64,000 bases of DNA from Lactobacillus sp. ESL0679 (GTDB taxonomy: Bacteria > Bacillota > Bacilli > Lactobacillales > Lactobacillaceae): the NCBI RefSeq assembly GCF_029433515.1, contig NZ_JAQTIG010000001.1, forward strand, positions 248,001 through 312,000, given 5' to 3'. Shown here piece after piece: positions 52,345-60,516 of the stretch (its first letter is position 1; every line of letters begins with the position of its first letter). The notes under the pieces are model-generated. The model did no database searches, had not been told where the DNA came from, and was given only the letters and a program-made list of their open reading frames with translations. Made by a program: the position numbers and the translations under genes.

Positions 52345-53922
52345 ATGTCAGATAAAGTTTACACAGATTATTTCTATAATTCAGAAGACTTTGACAAGAA
52401 TCACGAAATGGGTTACAAAGAACTCCATATTCCTGAAGGTGTCGAAGCTTCTCCGTTAATTGTTCCGCCAGTATTGGAACCAGATAAGGTTGAAAACAAC
52501 GATGTTTGGTACACCATTGAATCCCAAGAAGGCGACTTTCAATTTTTACCAGGCAAGAAGACCCATACTTGGGGCTACAACTTCCCAGTTCTTGGTAAGA
52601 CAATGGTCTTAACCAAGGGACAACATGTCCACGTAACTTTGAAGAACAGCTTGCCAGAATTGACTACTTACCACTGGCATGGTATGGAAGTTTCAGGACC
52701 AGGTAACGATGGTGCTTGTCACTCACCTGTATACCCTGGCGAAGAAAAGCACATTGACTTCGTTGTTAACCAACCAGCTGCTCTTACTTGGTTACATGCT
52801 CACCCATGTCCATCAACTGCTGCTCAAGTATGGATGGGCTTAGCTATGGGTGTTGTTGTTACTGACGCTAACGAAGCTAAGTTGCCAATTCCTAAGAGTT
52901 ACGGTAAAGATGAATTCCCAATCATCTTACAAGACCGGATCTTCCACGAAGACAACCAATTCGACTACAAGGCAGACTACAACGCAATGGGTATCTTTGG
53001 TGATACTCCAGTTATCAACGCTACTATTAAGCCTTACGTTGATGTTACTACTCAAAAAGTACGTTTGATCTTCTTAGGTGGTTCTAACCGTCGTGAATGG
53101 AGATTACACTTCACTGATGATTTGGTTATGACTCAAATCGCTGGTGACGATTCATTCTTGGAGCATCCAGTTAAGATGACCAAGATTTTAATCGGGCCAG
53201 GTGAACGTCAACAAGTAGTTGTTGATTTCAAGGACTACAAGGAAGGCGACGTAGTTAACCTTTACACTGATGACTTCAAATTAGTTGAATTCAGAATTCA
53301 CAAGTATGAAAAAGACGACAGTGTAATTCCTGACACATTGTTCACACCATATGACCCAGTTGTAAATCCAAACAAGGAAATCCGCAAGGTCACAATGGAC
53401 AACCACAACGAAATCAACGGTAAGCAATTCGCTATGAACAGAATTGACATGAAGCAAACCTTGATGAGTGCTGAATACTGGGATGTAACCAACACTAACG
53501 ACAAGAAGAACGGTATGCTTCACCCATTCCACGTTCACGGTGCTCACTTCTTAGTTGTATCACGTGACGGTCATGACCCATATCCAAACGAACAAGGCGT
53601 TTACAAGGACACTGTTGAAGTTGCTCCTCAAGAAACTGTTCGGATTAAGGTTTACTTCCAAAACACTGGTGTCTTCATGTACCACTGCCACATTATCGAA
53701 CACGAAGATGCTGGTATGATGGCTCAAATTCAAATCGTTGATCCTAAGGACCCAGACAAGAAGTACCACTTGATGGACATGGAAACTTTGACTAAGGCTT
53801 TCGCTGAAGAAAAAGGCATTCCAATGGACGAAGTTTACTGCCCAGGTATGGACGTTGAAGGTATGGATGTTAAGGGTGAAGACCACACCATGGATGCATT
53901 TTCAGGTGCAAGTCATCACTAA
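52345..53922 (+). CDS. Multicopper oxidase (laccase/CueO-like)
   Basis: 525 residues with all copper-site motifs: TYHWHGM (about residue 109), WLHAHPCPSTAAQ (about residue 149), HPFHVHGAHF (about residue 392) and MYHCHIIEHEDAGMM (about residue 445), the last with Met as type 1 ligand. The N-terminus (MSDKVYTDYFYNSEDFDKN) is polar with no signal peptide or Tat motif, so it appears cytoplasmic. The C-terminus is Met/Asp/His-rich (GMDVEGMDVKGEDHTMDAFS), a possible copper reservoir. AAAGGT lies 10 nt before ATG. Unusually codon-optimised and GC-richer than its neighbours, suggesting high expression. Confidence 0.95.
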   Translation: MSDKVYTDYFYNSEDFDKNHEMGYKELHIPEGVEASPLIVPPVLEPDKVENNDVWYTIESQEGDFQFLPGKKTHTWGYNFPVLGKTMVLTKGQHVHVTLKNSLPELTTYHWHGMEVSGPGNDGACHSPVYPGEEKHIDFVVNQPAALTWLHAHPCPSTAAQVWMGLAMGVVVTDANEAKLPIPKSYGKDEFPIILQDRIFHEDNQFDYKADYNAMGIFGDTPVINATIKPYVDVTTQKVRLIFLGGSNRREWRLHFTDDLVMTQIAGDDSFLEHPVKMTKILIGPGERQQVVVDFKDYKEGDVVNLYTDDFKLVEFRIHKYEKDDSVIPDTLFTPYDPVVNPNKEIRKVTMDNHNEINGKQFAMNRIDMKQTLMSAEYWDVTNTNDKKNGMLHPFHVHGAHFLVVSRDGHDPYPNEQGVYKDTVEVAPQETVRIKVYFQNTGVFMYHCHIIEHEDAGMMAQIQIVDPKDPDKKYHLMDMETLTKAFAEEKGIPMDEVYCPGMDVEGMDVKGEDHTMDAFSGASHH

Positions 53923-53943
53923 TTCATTTTTCAATTAATAACC

Positions 53944-53976
53944 CAAAAAAGCACTCATTAAGTTGAGCGCTTTTTT
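53944..53976 (+). terminator. Terminator of the multicopper oxidase gene
   Basis: AAAAAAGCACTCA and TGAGCGCTTTTTT arms around TTAAGT, 22 nt after the stop. Confidence 0.88.
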
Positions 53977-54011
53977 GGTTATATATAGCTTTTTATGATT
54001 AAATAGCAACT

Positions 54012-54719
54012 ATGAAGTATACAAAATCATTTAAAAAATCTTTAACTTTACTAATGATACTCCTACTTCTTGGAGTTATTATTTTTGCCTTCAATTCCAA
54101 GAGTTTACGTAACCAATATGACTGGTTAACCTTAAAGTCTGAGCAAAAACTCGATGTTCCACTTGAAAATCAATATCCTGACCTACCTAATGGCTGTGAG
54201 GTCACCTCTTTAAGCATGCTTTTAAACTATTATGGTGTAAAAGTTACCAAGCTGGATCTATCGCAAAACATTGCCCACGTTGCTTCATTTACTGATAATG
54301 GTCAATATCGCGGTAATCCTCACAAGGGGTTTGTCGGTTACATGAGTCAGGCCAATGCCGGCTGGTGTGTTTATAATGAGCCACTTGAACAGGTCGCGCG
54401 AAAATATACTAATCGTATTCAGAACTACACTGGACATGACTTTATTCAAACAATGAAGTTAGTCTCGACTGGCCATCCCGTTATGATTATCACAACAACT
54501 AACTTTAATCATGTTAGTGACATGCAGACTTGGCGGACAGCTCAAGGCAACGTTCACGTTACCCCTTCTTCCCATGCGTGTGTTATTACCGGCTTTAATA
54601 AAAAAGCGCGAATTATTTATGTCAATGATCCATTCGGACATAAAAATGAACAAATTCCGTGGGCTAATTTAGAGCGAAGCTATAATCAGCAGGGAAAACA
54701 GGCTTTATACATCAAATAA
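54012..54719 (+). CDS. Membrane-anchored C39-like peptidase family protein
   Basis: 235 residues: one N-terminal membrane segment (LTLLMILLLLGVIIFAF), then a Peptidase_C39_2-like domain with the nucleophile region LPNGCEVTSLSMLLNYYG (Cys about residue 60), HACVITGFNKKARIIYVNDP (His and Asp). It faces outward. Substrate unknown. No ribosome site precedes the ATG, and a promoter-like -10 ends 8 nt before it, so the mRNA may be leaderless. Confidence 0.82.
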   Translation: MKYTKSFKKSLTLLMILLLLGVIIFAFNSKSLRNQYDWLTLKSEQKLDVPLENQYPDLPNGCEVTSLSMLLNYYGVKVTKLDLSQNIAHVASFTDNGQYRGNPHKGFVGYMSQANAGWCVYNEPLEQVARKYTNRIQNYTGHDFIQTMKLVSTGHPVMIITTTNFNHVSDMQTWRTAQGNVHVTPSSHACVITGFNKKARIIYVNDPFGHKNEQIPWANLERSYNQQGKQALYIK

Positions 54720-54724
54720 TAAAT

Positions 54725-54902
54725 AAAAAGAGCAGGTTCAATTAAGAACTTGCTCTTTTTAGTCAAGGCCATTTTTCACAAAAATGGTTGGCTACTTCTG
54801 TTCACATCAGGTAGGCCAAACGCCAGCACTTCCCGTGCCTATCATTTAAGACGGGTGTCCTTGTAACAAAATTACGCATCTCGCGTTTTTTGTCGGCTCG
54901 TA
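54725..54902 (-). ncRNA. Unassigned structured RNA
   Basis: A promoter TTGCAC-N16-TATAAT (54931-54936, 54909-54914, minus strand) leads to about 178 nt ending in the strong stem AGAGCA(A)GTTC / GAAC(C)TGCTCT followed by T5 (54725-54759). Inside are the hairpins ACGCGAGATGCGT, GCACGGGAAGTGC, TTGGCCTAC...GTAGCCAA and the perfect CCATTTTTGTGAAAAATGG. CAAGG and CCTTG can close the whole. No coding frame. It lies just after an ABC ATPase gene. I could not match it to a known RNA class. Confidence 0.6.
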
Positions 54903-54941
54903 ACATTTATTATACATGTTTCTCAACCAAGTGCAACTTTC

Positions 54942-55745
54942 TTACGCCAATAACATTGCATCATCCCTCAACCTAGAACCAACATTCTGTTGAAAGAGTG
55001 TCATTAACTTAGGAACCGTTAATTGCCGTTTTTCTTCTCCAGCAAGATTTAATGCCACGCGGCCTTCATGGAGCATAATCAAGCGATTGCCATAGCGAAT
55101 CGCATCTTCCATATTGTGTGTTACCATAAAAGCCGTTAATTTTTGCTCAGTAATTAATTTTTCGGTTAAGTGCATGACAGTGATTGAAGTCTGAGGATCA
55201 AGTGCTGCTGTGTGCTCATCAAGCAAAATTAAGTCAGGACGCTTTAATGTTGCCATTAACAACGTAATTGCCTGTCTTTGCCCACCTGATAGCAGGCCAA
55301 TCTCCGTTTGCAAGCGATTCTCCAAGTTTAACCCTAATTGTGCTAATTCTTTTTGAAAAAATTTGCGTTCTGAACGCTTAACTCCAGGTAAGAAGCCGCG
55401 ATGCTGGCCGCGCTTCATCGCCAAAGCTAAGTTTTCTTCAACTGTTAATCTAACTGCTGTTCCCATTTTAGGGTCCTGAAAGACACGACTAATATTTTTA
55501 GAACGCTTGGTCACCGATAACTTAGTAACATCTTGATTGTTTAAAAAAATCTGTCCCTCTTGAACGGGCAATGTTCCCGCCAAACTATTTAATAACGTTG
55601 ACTTACCAGCACCATTACTTCCAATTACCGTAACAAAGTCACCCGCCGCAAGCTCAAGATTAATTCCGCGCAGCACCTGATTTTCGTTAACCGTGCCACG
55701 ACCAAAGGTTTGGTGTAAATTCTTAATTTTTAATACTTGCGTCAT
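54942..55745 (-). CDS. ABC transporter ATPase (TrpXYZ-like)
   Basis: 267 residues. Walker A GSNGAGKSTLLNSL (about residue 42), signature LLSGGQRQAITLLMATL, Walker B LILLDEHTAALDP with His rather than Pro after Glu, as in the TrpZ-type group. It powers import with the permease at 55723, with which it overlaps by 23 nt. The substrate is discussed under the leader. Confidence 0.9.
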   Translation of the reverse strand: MTQVLKIKNLHQTFGRGTVNENQVLRGINLELAAGDFVTVIGSNGAGKSTLLNSLAGTLPVQEGQIFLNNQDVTKLSVTKRSKNISRVFQDPKMGTAVRLTVEENLALAMKRGQHRGFLPGVKRSERKFFQKELAQLGLNLENRLQTEIGLLSGGQRQAITLLMATLKRPDLILLDEHTAALDPQTSITVMHLTEKLITEQKLTAFMVTHNMEDAIRYGNRLIMLHEGRVALNLAGEEKRQLTVPKLMTLFQQNVGSRLRDDAMLLA

Positions 55746-56637
55746 TATTAGTTTCTCCTTTTTTCTTACCAGTTAAGTGAAAATTAGGCAGTGCCAAACA
55801 AACAACCAATACCAGCGCCGAAGCCAATTTAGAATCAGACGGTTCCACGTTCATTTGGAATACTAAAGCTAAAATCAACCGGTAGATAATTGCTCCCACA
55901 ATTAGTGTTAATAGCCGTTTACCAATTGACAGATTACGAACCAAAACTTCGGCGATAATAATTGAAGCTAATCCAATAACCAAAGTTCCCACGCCGGAAT
56001 TAAGGTCGGCAAAGCCATTGTTTTGGGCTAACAATGCACCAGAAAGTGCAATACAACCATTGGAAATCATAAAGCCTAAAATTTTCATTTGTTCAGTCTT
56101 AATACCATTAGCGGCACTCATCTGCGGGTTATCTCCCGTTGCTCTCATTGCCAAGCCAATTTCAGTTTTAAAAAAGACATCAAGTAAGATAATCACCAAT
56201 AGGCTAATTATCAGGCCCATCACAATCACTGCATTATTATGTGACAAGCCCCAATCTTGCATACTGGTAAAAATAGTTGCTTTACCTAAAAGAGAGACAT
56301 TAGCAGCGTTGCCCATTACTCGCGAAGTAATTGAATATAACCCCGTCATCGTAATAATCCCCGCCAATAATGCTGGTATGCGCAACTTGGTATTCAAGAT
56401 TCCAGTAACAAGTCCAGCAATTAAGCCACCGCCAAATGCAGCAATTGTCGCTACAAAAGGATTGACCCCTTTTACTAAGCAAATTGCGGTAATCGCGCCG
56501 CCCAGCGGGAAGCTGCCTTCTGCTGTCATATCGGCTAAGTCTAAGATACGAAAAGTAAGATAAACACCAATTGCCATTAGCGACCATAACAGCCCTTGTG
56601 AAGTAGCTGATAAAAATAAATCTTGGAAAGTACTCAT
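55723..56637 (-). CDS. ABC transporter permease (TrpY-like)
   Basis: 304 residues from ATG 56637 (the frame also has a TTG 3 nt earlier). About eight membrane segments of the LivH/RbsC-like family (LADMTAEGSFPLGGAITAI at the start, MRATGDNPQMSAANG in the cytoplasmic loop). It pairs with the DUF534-type lipoprotein and ATPase. AAAGGC precedes the start. Confidence 0.9.
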   Translation of the reverse strand: MSTFQDLFLSATSQGLLWSLMAIGVYLTFRILDLADMTAEGSFPLGGAITAICLVKGVNPFVATIAAFGGGLIAGLVTGILNTKLRIPALLAGIITMTGLYSITSRVMGNAANVSLLGKATIFTSMQDWGLSHNNAVIVMGLIISLLVIILLDVFFKTEIGLAMRATGDNPQMSAANGIKTEQMKILGFMISNGCIALSGALLAQNNGFADLNSGVGTLVIGLASIIIAEVLVRNLSIGKRLLTLIVGAIIYRLILALVFQMNVEPSDSKLASALVLVVCLALPNFHLTGKKKGETNNDASIKN

Positions 56638-56655
56638 CAACGTTAAACTGCCTTT

Positions 56656-57624
56656 CTATTTAGGAGCTTTAATCGAGTTCGGGTTAATGCCTAAAGCCTT
56701 AGCCATCTTTTTGTTAACAACTAATTTCAAATTCTTTGCCCGTTGAACCGGCATATCTGCTGGCTTAGCCTTACCTGACAAAATTTTGGCTGCCATTTTA
56801 CCAGTTTGGCGACCTAATGCTTCGTAATCAATTCCAATTGAAGCCAAGCCACCAACTTTTACTTGGTCAATTGAGCCGGCTACTAACGGCACCTTCTTTT
56901 CCTTGACTACCTTACCTACAAGTGAAGCCGCAGAATCAAAAGTATTGTCGGTTGGCAAGAAGATCCCTTGAACCTTGCTTGCTAAAGTTTCGGTAACTTG
57001 TTGAACATCATTGGTTGTATTCGCGGTTTTAACTAAAACTTTTACCCCAGCCTTCTTTAAAGCAGCAATTGCCAAATCAGCCTGAATTTTTGAGTTCGAT
57101 TCACCAGAATTGTACATGATTCCAATTGTCTTAGCATGCGGTACTATTGACAGCAATAATTCTATTTGCTTATCAATTGAAACCATATCGGTGGTTCCCG
57201 TCACGTTCTTGCCCGGCTTGGCATCAGACTTAACCAACTTGGCCGCCTTTAAATCAGTCACTGCAGTTACAACCATCGGAATATCCTGAGATGTATTAGC
57301 CAAACTTTGCGCAGCGGGTGTAGCGATTCCCAAAATCAGGTCAGATTTTTCATTAACTAATTTTTCACTCATACTTTTGAGATTATCCTGACTATTTTGA
57401 GCATTTTGGTAATCAATCTTCAGATTTTTCCCTTCAACGTAGCCTTCTTCTTTTAATCCTTCCTTGAAACCTTTGTAGGCCTTATCAAGTGATGGGTGCT
57501 GGACAACTTGCAGAACACCAACATGCTTTACTGTCGTACTTGTTCCTGCTTTTTTACTGCTGCAACCACCTAAAAGCAATAAGCCAACCAAACTAATTCC
57601 TGTCGCTAATTTTTTAATATTCAT
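56656..57624 (-). CDS. ABC transporter lipoprotein (ABC_sub_bind/TrpX-like)
   Basis: 322 residues from ATG 57624, with GGAGG 8 nt upstream. Lipoprotein signal peptide ends LLLLGGCSS. The ABC_sub_bind (DUF534) body shows VGVLQVVQHPSLDKAYKGFK, ILGIATPAAQSLANTSQDIP, TDMVSIDKQIELLLSIVP and SIGIDYEALGRQTGKMA. Homologous operons in lactic acid bacteria are attributed to aromatic amino acid uptake. The Tyr-rich leader peptide upstream supports tyrosine or a related aromatic compound. Confidence 0.92.
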   Translation of the reverse strand: MNIKKLATGISLVGLLLLGGCSSKKAGTSTTVKHVGVLQVVQHPSLDKAYKGFKEGLKEEGYVEGKNLKIDYQNAQNSQDNLKSMSEKLVNEKSDLILGIATPAAQSLANTSQDIPMVVTAVTDLKAAKLVKSDAKPGKNVTGTTDMVSIDKQIELLLSIVPHAKTIGIMYNSGESNSKIQADLAIAALKKAGVKVLVKTANTTNDVQQVTETLASKVQGIFLPTDNTFDSAASLVGKVVKEKKVPLVAGSIDQVKVGGLASIGIDYEALGRQTGKMAAKILSGKAKPADMPVQRAKNLKLVVNKKMAKALGINPNSIKAPK

Positions 57625-57657
57625 GGTTTTTCCTCCAACTTCCAAAAATATTGCCAA

Positions 57658-57922
57658 ATAAAAACACCCACTTATCTCTAAGTGGGTGCTCAAAAATTAT
57701 CTTTAATCTGATTAAACTATCGCGATTAGCCACTTAGAAGTATGTGGCTAATCAATGTCAAATAACCTTAGCCATCATAGATAAACTCAAACTGTGCTCG
57801 GTTTGAATTCATCCTGATGAATCCAAACACTATCTAAAATAGCTAAGATAATAGCAGTTATTCAATTGTAATTCTCGTTTATGATTAATCTCATTCATTG
57901 AAAACTACCTCCGGCCTTTGAT
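57658..57922 (-). promoter_or_regulatory. Attenuator leader of the TrpXYZ-like operon
   Basis: In transcript order: leader peptide gene (57830-57898), hairpin GTTTGGATTCATC with GATGAATTCAAAC, hairpin GATTAGCCAC/GTGGCTAATC (57724-57753), then terminator stem CACCCACTTA/TAAGTGGGTG with T5 (57658-57688). The element CTAAGTGG of the second hairpin (complement of 57730-57737) is fully complementary to CCACTTAG of the terminator (complement of 57678-57685), so the structures are mutually exclusive. CTTAGC within the peptide gene also pairs with GCTAAG downstream. This is the layout of ribosome-mediated attenuation. No T-box sequence is present. Confidence 0.75.
57830..57898 (-). CDS. Tyr-rich leader peptide
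   Basis: ATG with GGAGG 9 nt upstream opens a 22-codon frame ending in NNCYYLSYFR, then TAG. Three of the last seven residues are Tyr (codons TAT TAT CTT AGC TAT) and one is Phe. The Tyr codons coincide with an RNA segment that can pair downstream, so ribosome stalling at low Tyr-tRNA would alter folding. Size and place are those of an attenuator peptide rather than a functional product. Confidence 0.7.
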   Translation of the reverse strand: MNEINHKRELQLNNCYYLSYFR

Positions 57923-57928
57923 GACAAA

Positions 57929-57957
57929 ATTATAAAATATTTAAAAATTAATGTCAA
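57929..57957 (-). promoter_or_regulatory. Promoter of the attenuated ABC operon
   Basis: Minus strand TTGACA (57952-57957), 17-nt spacer, TATAAT (57929-57934): a perfect sigma-A consensus. It fires about 300 nt upstream of the lipoprotein start, which fits constitutive initiation with control at the attenuator. Confidence 0.9.
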
Positions 57958-57976
57958 TACCATTTTTAAATTTTAA

Positions 57977-59764
57977 CTATAATTCCAAAATCACGTTAAA
58001 TACTTCCTGTGGTAATTTGACTTCTCCTTGGGCTGCACGACGTTTATTTAAACTTTGTCGTCTTAGTAGCGCTGCTTTTTTGGAAACACTACGCTGTTTG
58101 CCATCAACCGCCGCGTTTTTACGCAATGGTGGAACATCAACACGAGCAATTGCTTTGCCTTCAACGATTGCTTGCACCGGCGTCGGGTAGAGCCGCCGCG
58201 GGACAGTATACTTTAATTCTTTGACCAACTTTTGCGCCATTTGTGGTGCATCCCCGCGGTGTACAACAAATGATAATGAATCAACCGGCGCATAGTTAAT
58301 ATCCACCTCGATTTTAACCAAGTCAGCATCCTCGTAATCCAGAAACTCTGTGTTAAGTGTGGCATAACCATGCGATACCGACTTTAACTCGGAGAAGAAA
58401 TGGTAAGCCACTTCTGACAGTGGCATCTTAACGGTCACCAAAATTTGTGCCTCATCATTGTCTAAGTCAAGTAGCGTACCCTTATGTTGCTCCACCAATT
58501 TTAAAATGGCATTCAAAGTATCATTGGGTGTCATAATTTCGGCTTTAATAAATGGCTCTGTTACGTGATCAATTAAGCCAAAAGCGGGATATTGCGCTGG
58601 GTTATTGATTTTCATCGTTTGGCCATTTTTGAGATAGACGAAGTACGTCACGTTCGGCGCTGTTGTCAGAACATCAATCCCGTACTCATCTTTCAGCCGT
58701 TCACGAATAATTTCCAAATGAAAAGTCCCTAAAAAGCCACAACGAAAGCCCTGCCCCAAGGCTTCTGAACGTTCTTCGACAAATGAAAATGATGTATCGT
58801 TCAAGCTTAATTTATTCAGTGCCTGCTTTAATGCTGGAAAATCATTATTCTTAGGATAAATTCCGGCAAAAACCAACTGTTTAGCCGGTTCATACCCCGG
58901 TAAGGCCTCTTTAGTCGGCGTCATTTTAGTAGTGATTGTATCGCCAACGCGAATTTTTTTCGGATCCTTAATGCCCGTAACAATGTAGCCAACTTCACCT
59001 GCTTGCAAGTCCTTTTGGGCCTGCATATTCGGAGTTAACACTCCGATGCCCTTAGGCCGAAACGACAAATCAGCTTGCATCAATTGCAAATCAGACGTGG
59101 CCGTTAACTGACCGTCAACCAGCCGCACATTAATAATCACTCCCTGATAAGCATCATAAATTGAATCAAATACCAGTGCTTTAAGCGGTGCACTGCTATT
59201 ACCACTAGGCGCCGGAATTCGCGTTCTAATGGCTTCAAGCAATTCGGGAACCCCCTGACCAGTTTTAGCAGAAATTAGCAGTGTTTGCGCCGACGTAAAG
59301 GATTTATCCAGCTCAAGTAATTGCTGCTGTGTGCGGACAACGTCAGCCGAAGCAATATCCGCCTTGTTAATTACCGGAATTAAGGCCAGATTGTTTTTCT
59401 TAGCAATGCGATAGTTGGCAATCGTTTGCGCCTGAATCCCCTGAGTTGCGTCTACTAACAGCAGCGCCCCTTCAGTTGCGGCCAGGCTTTTGGCAACTTC
59501 ATAATTGAAATCAACGTGGCCAGGGGTGTCAATCAGGTTATATTCATATTCCTGACCATCCTGCGCCTGATAAAAATTCCGCACAGTTCGTGCCTTAACA
59601 GTTACGCCGTGCTCCTGCTCAACTTCCATGTCATCTAACATCTGGTCGCTGCGTTCACGCTCACTAACTGTTTTGGTCAACGCCATAATTTGGTCGGCCA
59701 AGGTCGACTTGCCGTGATCAATGTGGGCAATAATCGCAAAATTACGAATTTGTGCTTGTTTCAT
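57977..59764 (-). CDS. lepA: LepA/EF4-type ribosomal GTPase, divergent copy
   Basis: 595 residues from ATG 59764. G1 AIIAHIDHGKSTLADQIM, G3 LIDTPGHVDFNYEV, G4 VINKADIASA, then the LepA-specific C-terminal domain (DVPPLRKNAAVDGKQRSVSK, SLNKRRAAQG). The switch region MLDDMEVEQEHGVTVKARTV differs from canonical LepA (DxMxxERxRGITIK), so it is probably a second copy. It overlaps a TetR gene by 23 nt, unusual for a translation factor. Confidence 0.9.
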   Translation of the reverse strand: MKQAQIRNFAIIAHIDHGKSTLADQIMALTKTVSERERSDQMLDDMEVEQEHGVTVKARTVRNFYQAQDGQEYEYNLIDTPGHVDFNYEVAKSLAATEGALLLVDATQGIQAQTIANYRIAKKNNLALIPVINKADIASADVVRTQQQLLELDKSFTSAQTLLISAKTGQGVPELLEAIRTRIPAPSGNSSAPLKALVFDSIYDAYQGVIINVRLVDGQLTATSDLQLMQADLSFRPKGIGVLTPNMQAQKDLQAGEVGYIVTGIKDPKKIRVGDTITTKMTPTKEALPGYEPAKQLVFAGIYPKNNDFPALKQALNKLSLNDTSFSFVEERSEALGQGFRCGFLGTFHLEIIRERLKDEYGIDVLTTAPNVTYFVYLKNGQTMKINNPAQYPAFGLIDHVTEPFIKAEIMTPNDTLNAILKLVEQHKGTLLDLDNDEAQILVTVKMPLSEVAYHFFSELKSVSHGYATLNTEFLDYEDADLVKIEVDINYAPVDSLSFVVHRGDAPQMAQKLVKELKYTVPRRLYPTPVQAIVEGKAIARVDVPPLRKNAAVDGKQRSVSKKAALLRRQSLNKRRAAQGEVKLPQEVFNVILEL

Positions 59765-60422
59765 TGTGTTTTTGTTCCTCAAAAAATCCTGTTAAATAAT
59801 ATCTCATTTGAGCTTCAGCTTCCGCGACTAAATCAATCGTAAAATCGGGATAAGTCAAAGCAACTTGTTGGTGGTTGAAGCTAGCAAGCGAGGACATATT
59901 CATCAGGCCGCTGATAATTGCGCTTTGAATAATAAACAAATGACTGAATTGCCCTTGCGTTAATAACTGCTTGCTTTTGGATGCCAGCAGCGTGCCCAAC
60001 TCCTGACTAACCGCATATAACTGGTTGCGGCGTTTAATCGTTTCCGTCATATTGGCTTTACCTTCTAGCACCGGGCCGCGAATGGCATTTAAGCGAACCA
60101 ATTCCGCATGCCCATTAATTAACTCTCGCGTTGAACTAATCATTAAGTTAGTAAAATCCGCCTGGGTTACTTCACCTTTTTGATTAACCTGCTCAATGAT
60201 TTTAGTAAAAAAGGCACAATAGTCTTCCAGCAAGACACTCATAAATAAGTCTTCCTTGGTTGCAAAATAGTTAAAAACCGTGCCCTTAGCCATTCCCGCT
60301 GCATCGGCAATTTGTTTCATTGTAATTTGGGTATAACTTTGCTCGGCAAAAAGCTGCATGGCCACCTGCATAATTAGTTGGCGTTTGGCGCGTTTTTGCT
60401 GGACTGTATGAACATTTGGCAT
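59742..60422 (-). CDS. TetR family regulator
   Basis: 226 residues. The N-terminal HTH is QLFAEQSYTQITMKQIADAA followed by GMAKGTVFNYFATKEDLFMS. The ligand domain is helical and unassigned. Its stop lies within the lepA-like gene, so the two are co-transcribed from the AGAGGTG-led start. It may regulate its own operon. Confidence 0.88.
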   Translation of the reverse strand: MPNVHTVQQKRAKRQLIMQVAMQLFAEQSYTQITMKQIADAAGMAKGTVFNYFATKEDLFMSVLLEDYCAFFTKIIEQVNQKGEVTQADFTNLMISSTRELINGHAELVRLNAIRGPVLEGKANMTETIKRRNQLYAVSQELGTLLASKSKQLLTQGQFSHLFIIQSAIISGLMNMSSLASFNHQQVALTYPDFTIDLVAEAEAQMRYYLTGFFEEQKHNETSTNS

Positions 60423-60488
60423 TTTTTCACCTCTAACTTAAAGATATTATTACGCAAAACTGACCAAAGGTCAATTTTAACCAATTAA

Positions 60489-60514
60489 AAAAGATCAGCT
60501 TAACTGATCCTTTT
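60489..60514 (-). terminator. Terminator of the ABC-F gene
   Basis: Minus strand GGATCAG and CTGATC arms around TTAAG, followed by T6. Confidence 0.78.
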
Positions 60515-60516
60515 AC

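Noticed and set aside
54780..54835. Hammerhead-like core (CTGATG ... GAA) in the unassigned RNA
   Set aside because: The sequence reads CUGAUGU instead of CUGAUGA and lacks the GAAA and cleavage-site context.
56018..56563. 181-codon frame on the plus strand
   Set aside because: Lies entirely antisense to the ABC permease gene, without a ribosome site; a shadow of the permease codon pattern.
57658..57922. T-box riboswitch in front of the TrpXYZ-like operon
   Set aside because: No GGTGG T-box core and no stem I features are seen; a leader peptide and switching hairpins explain the region better.
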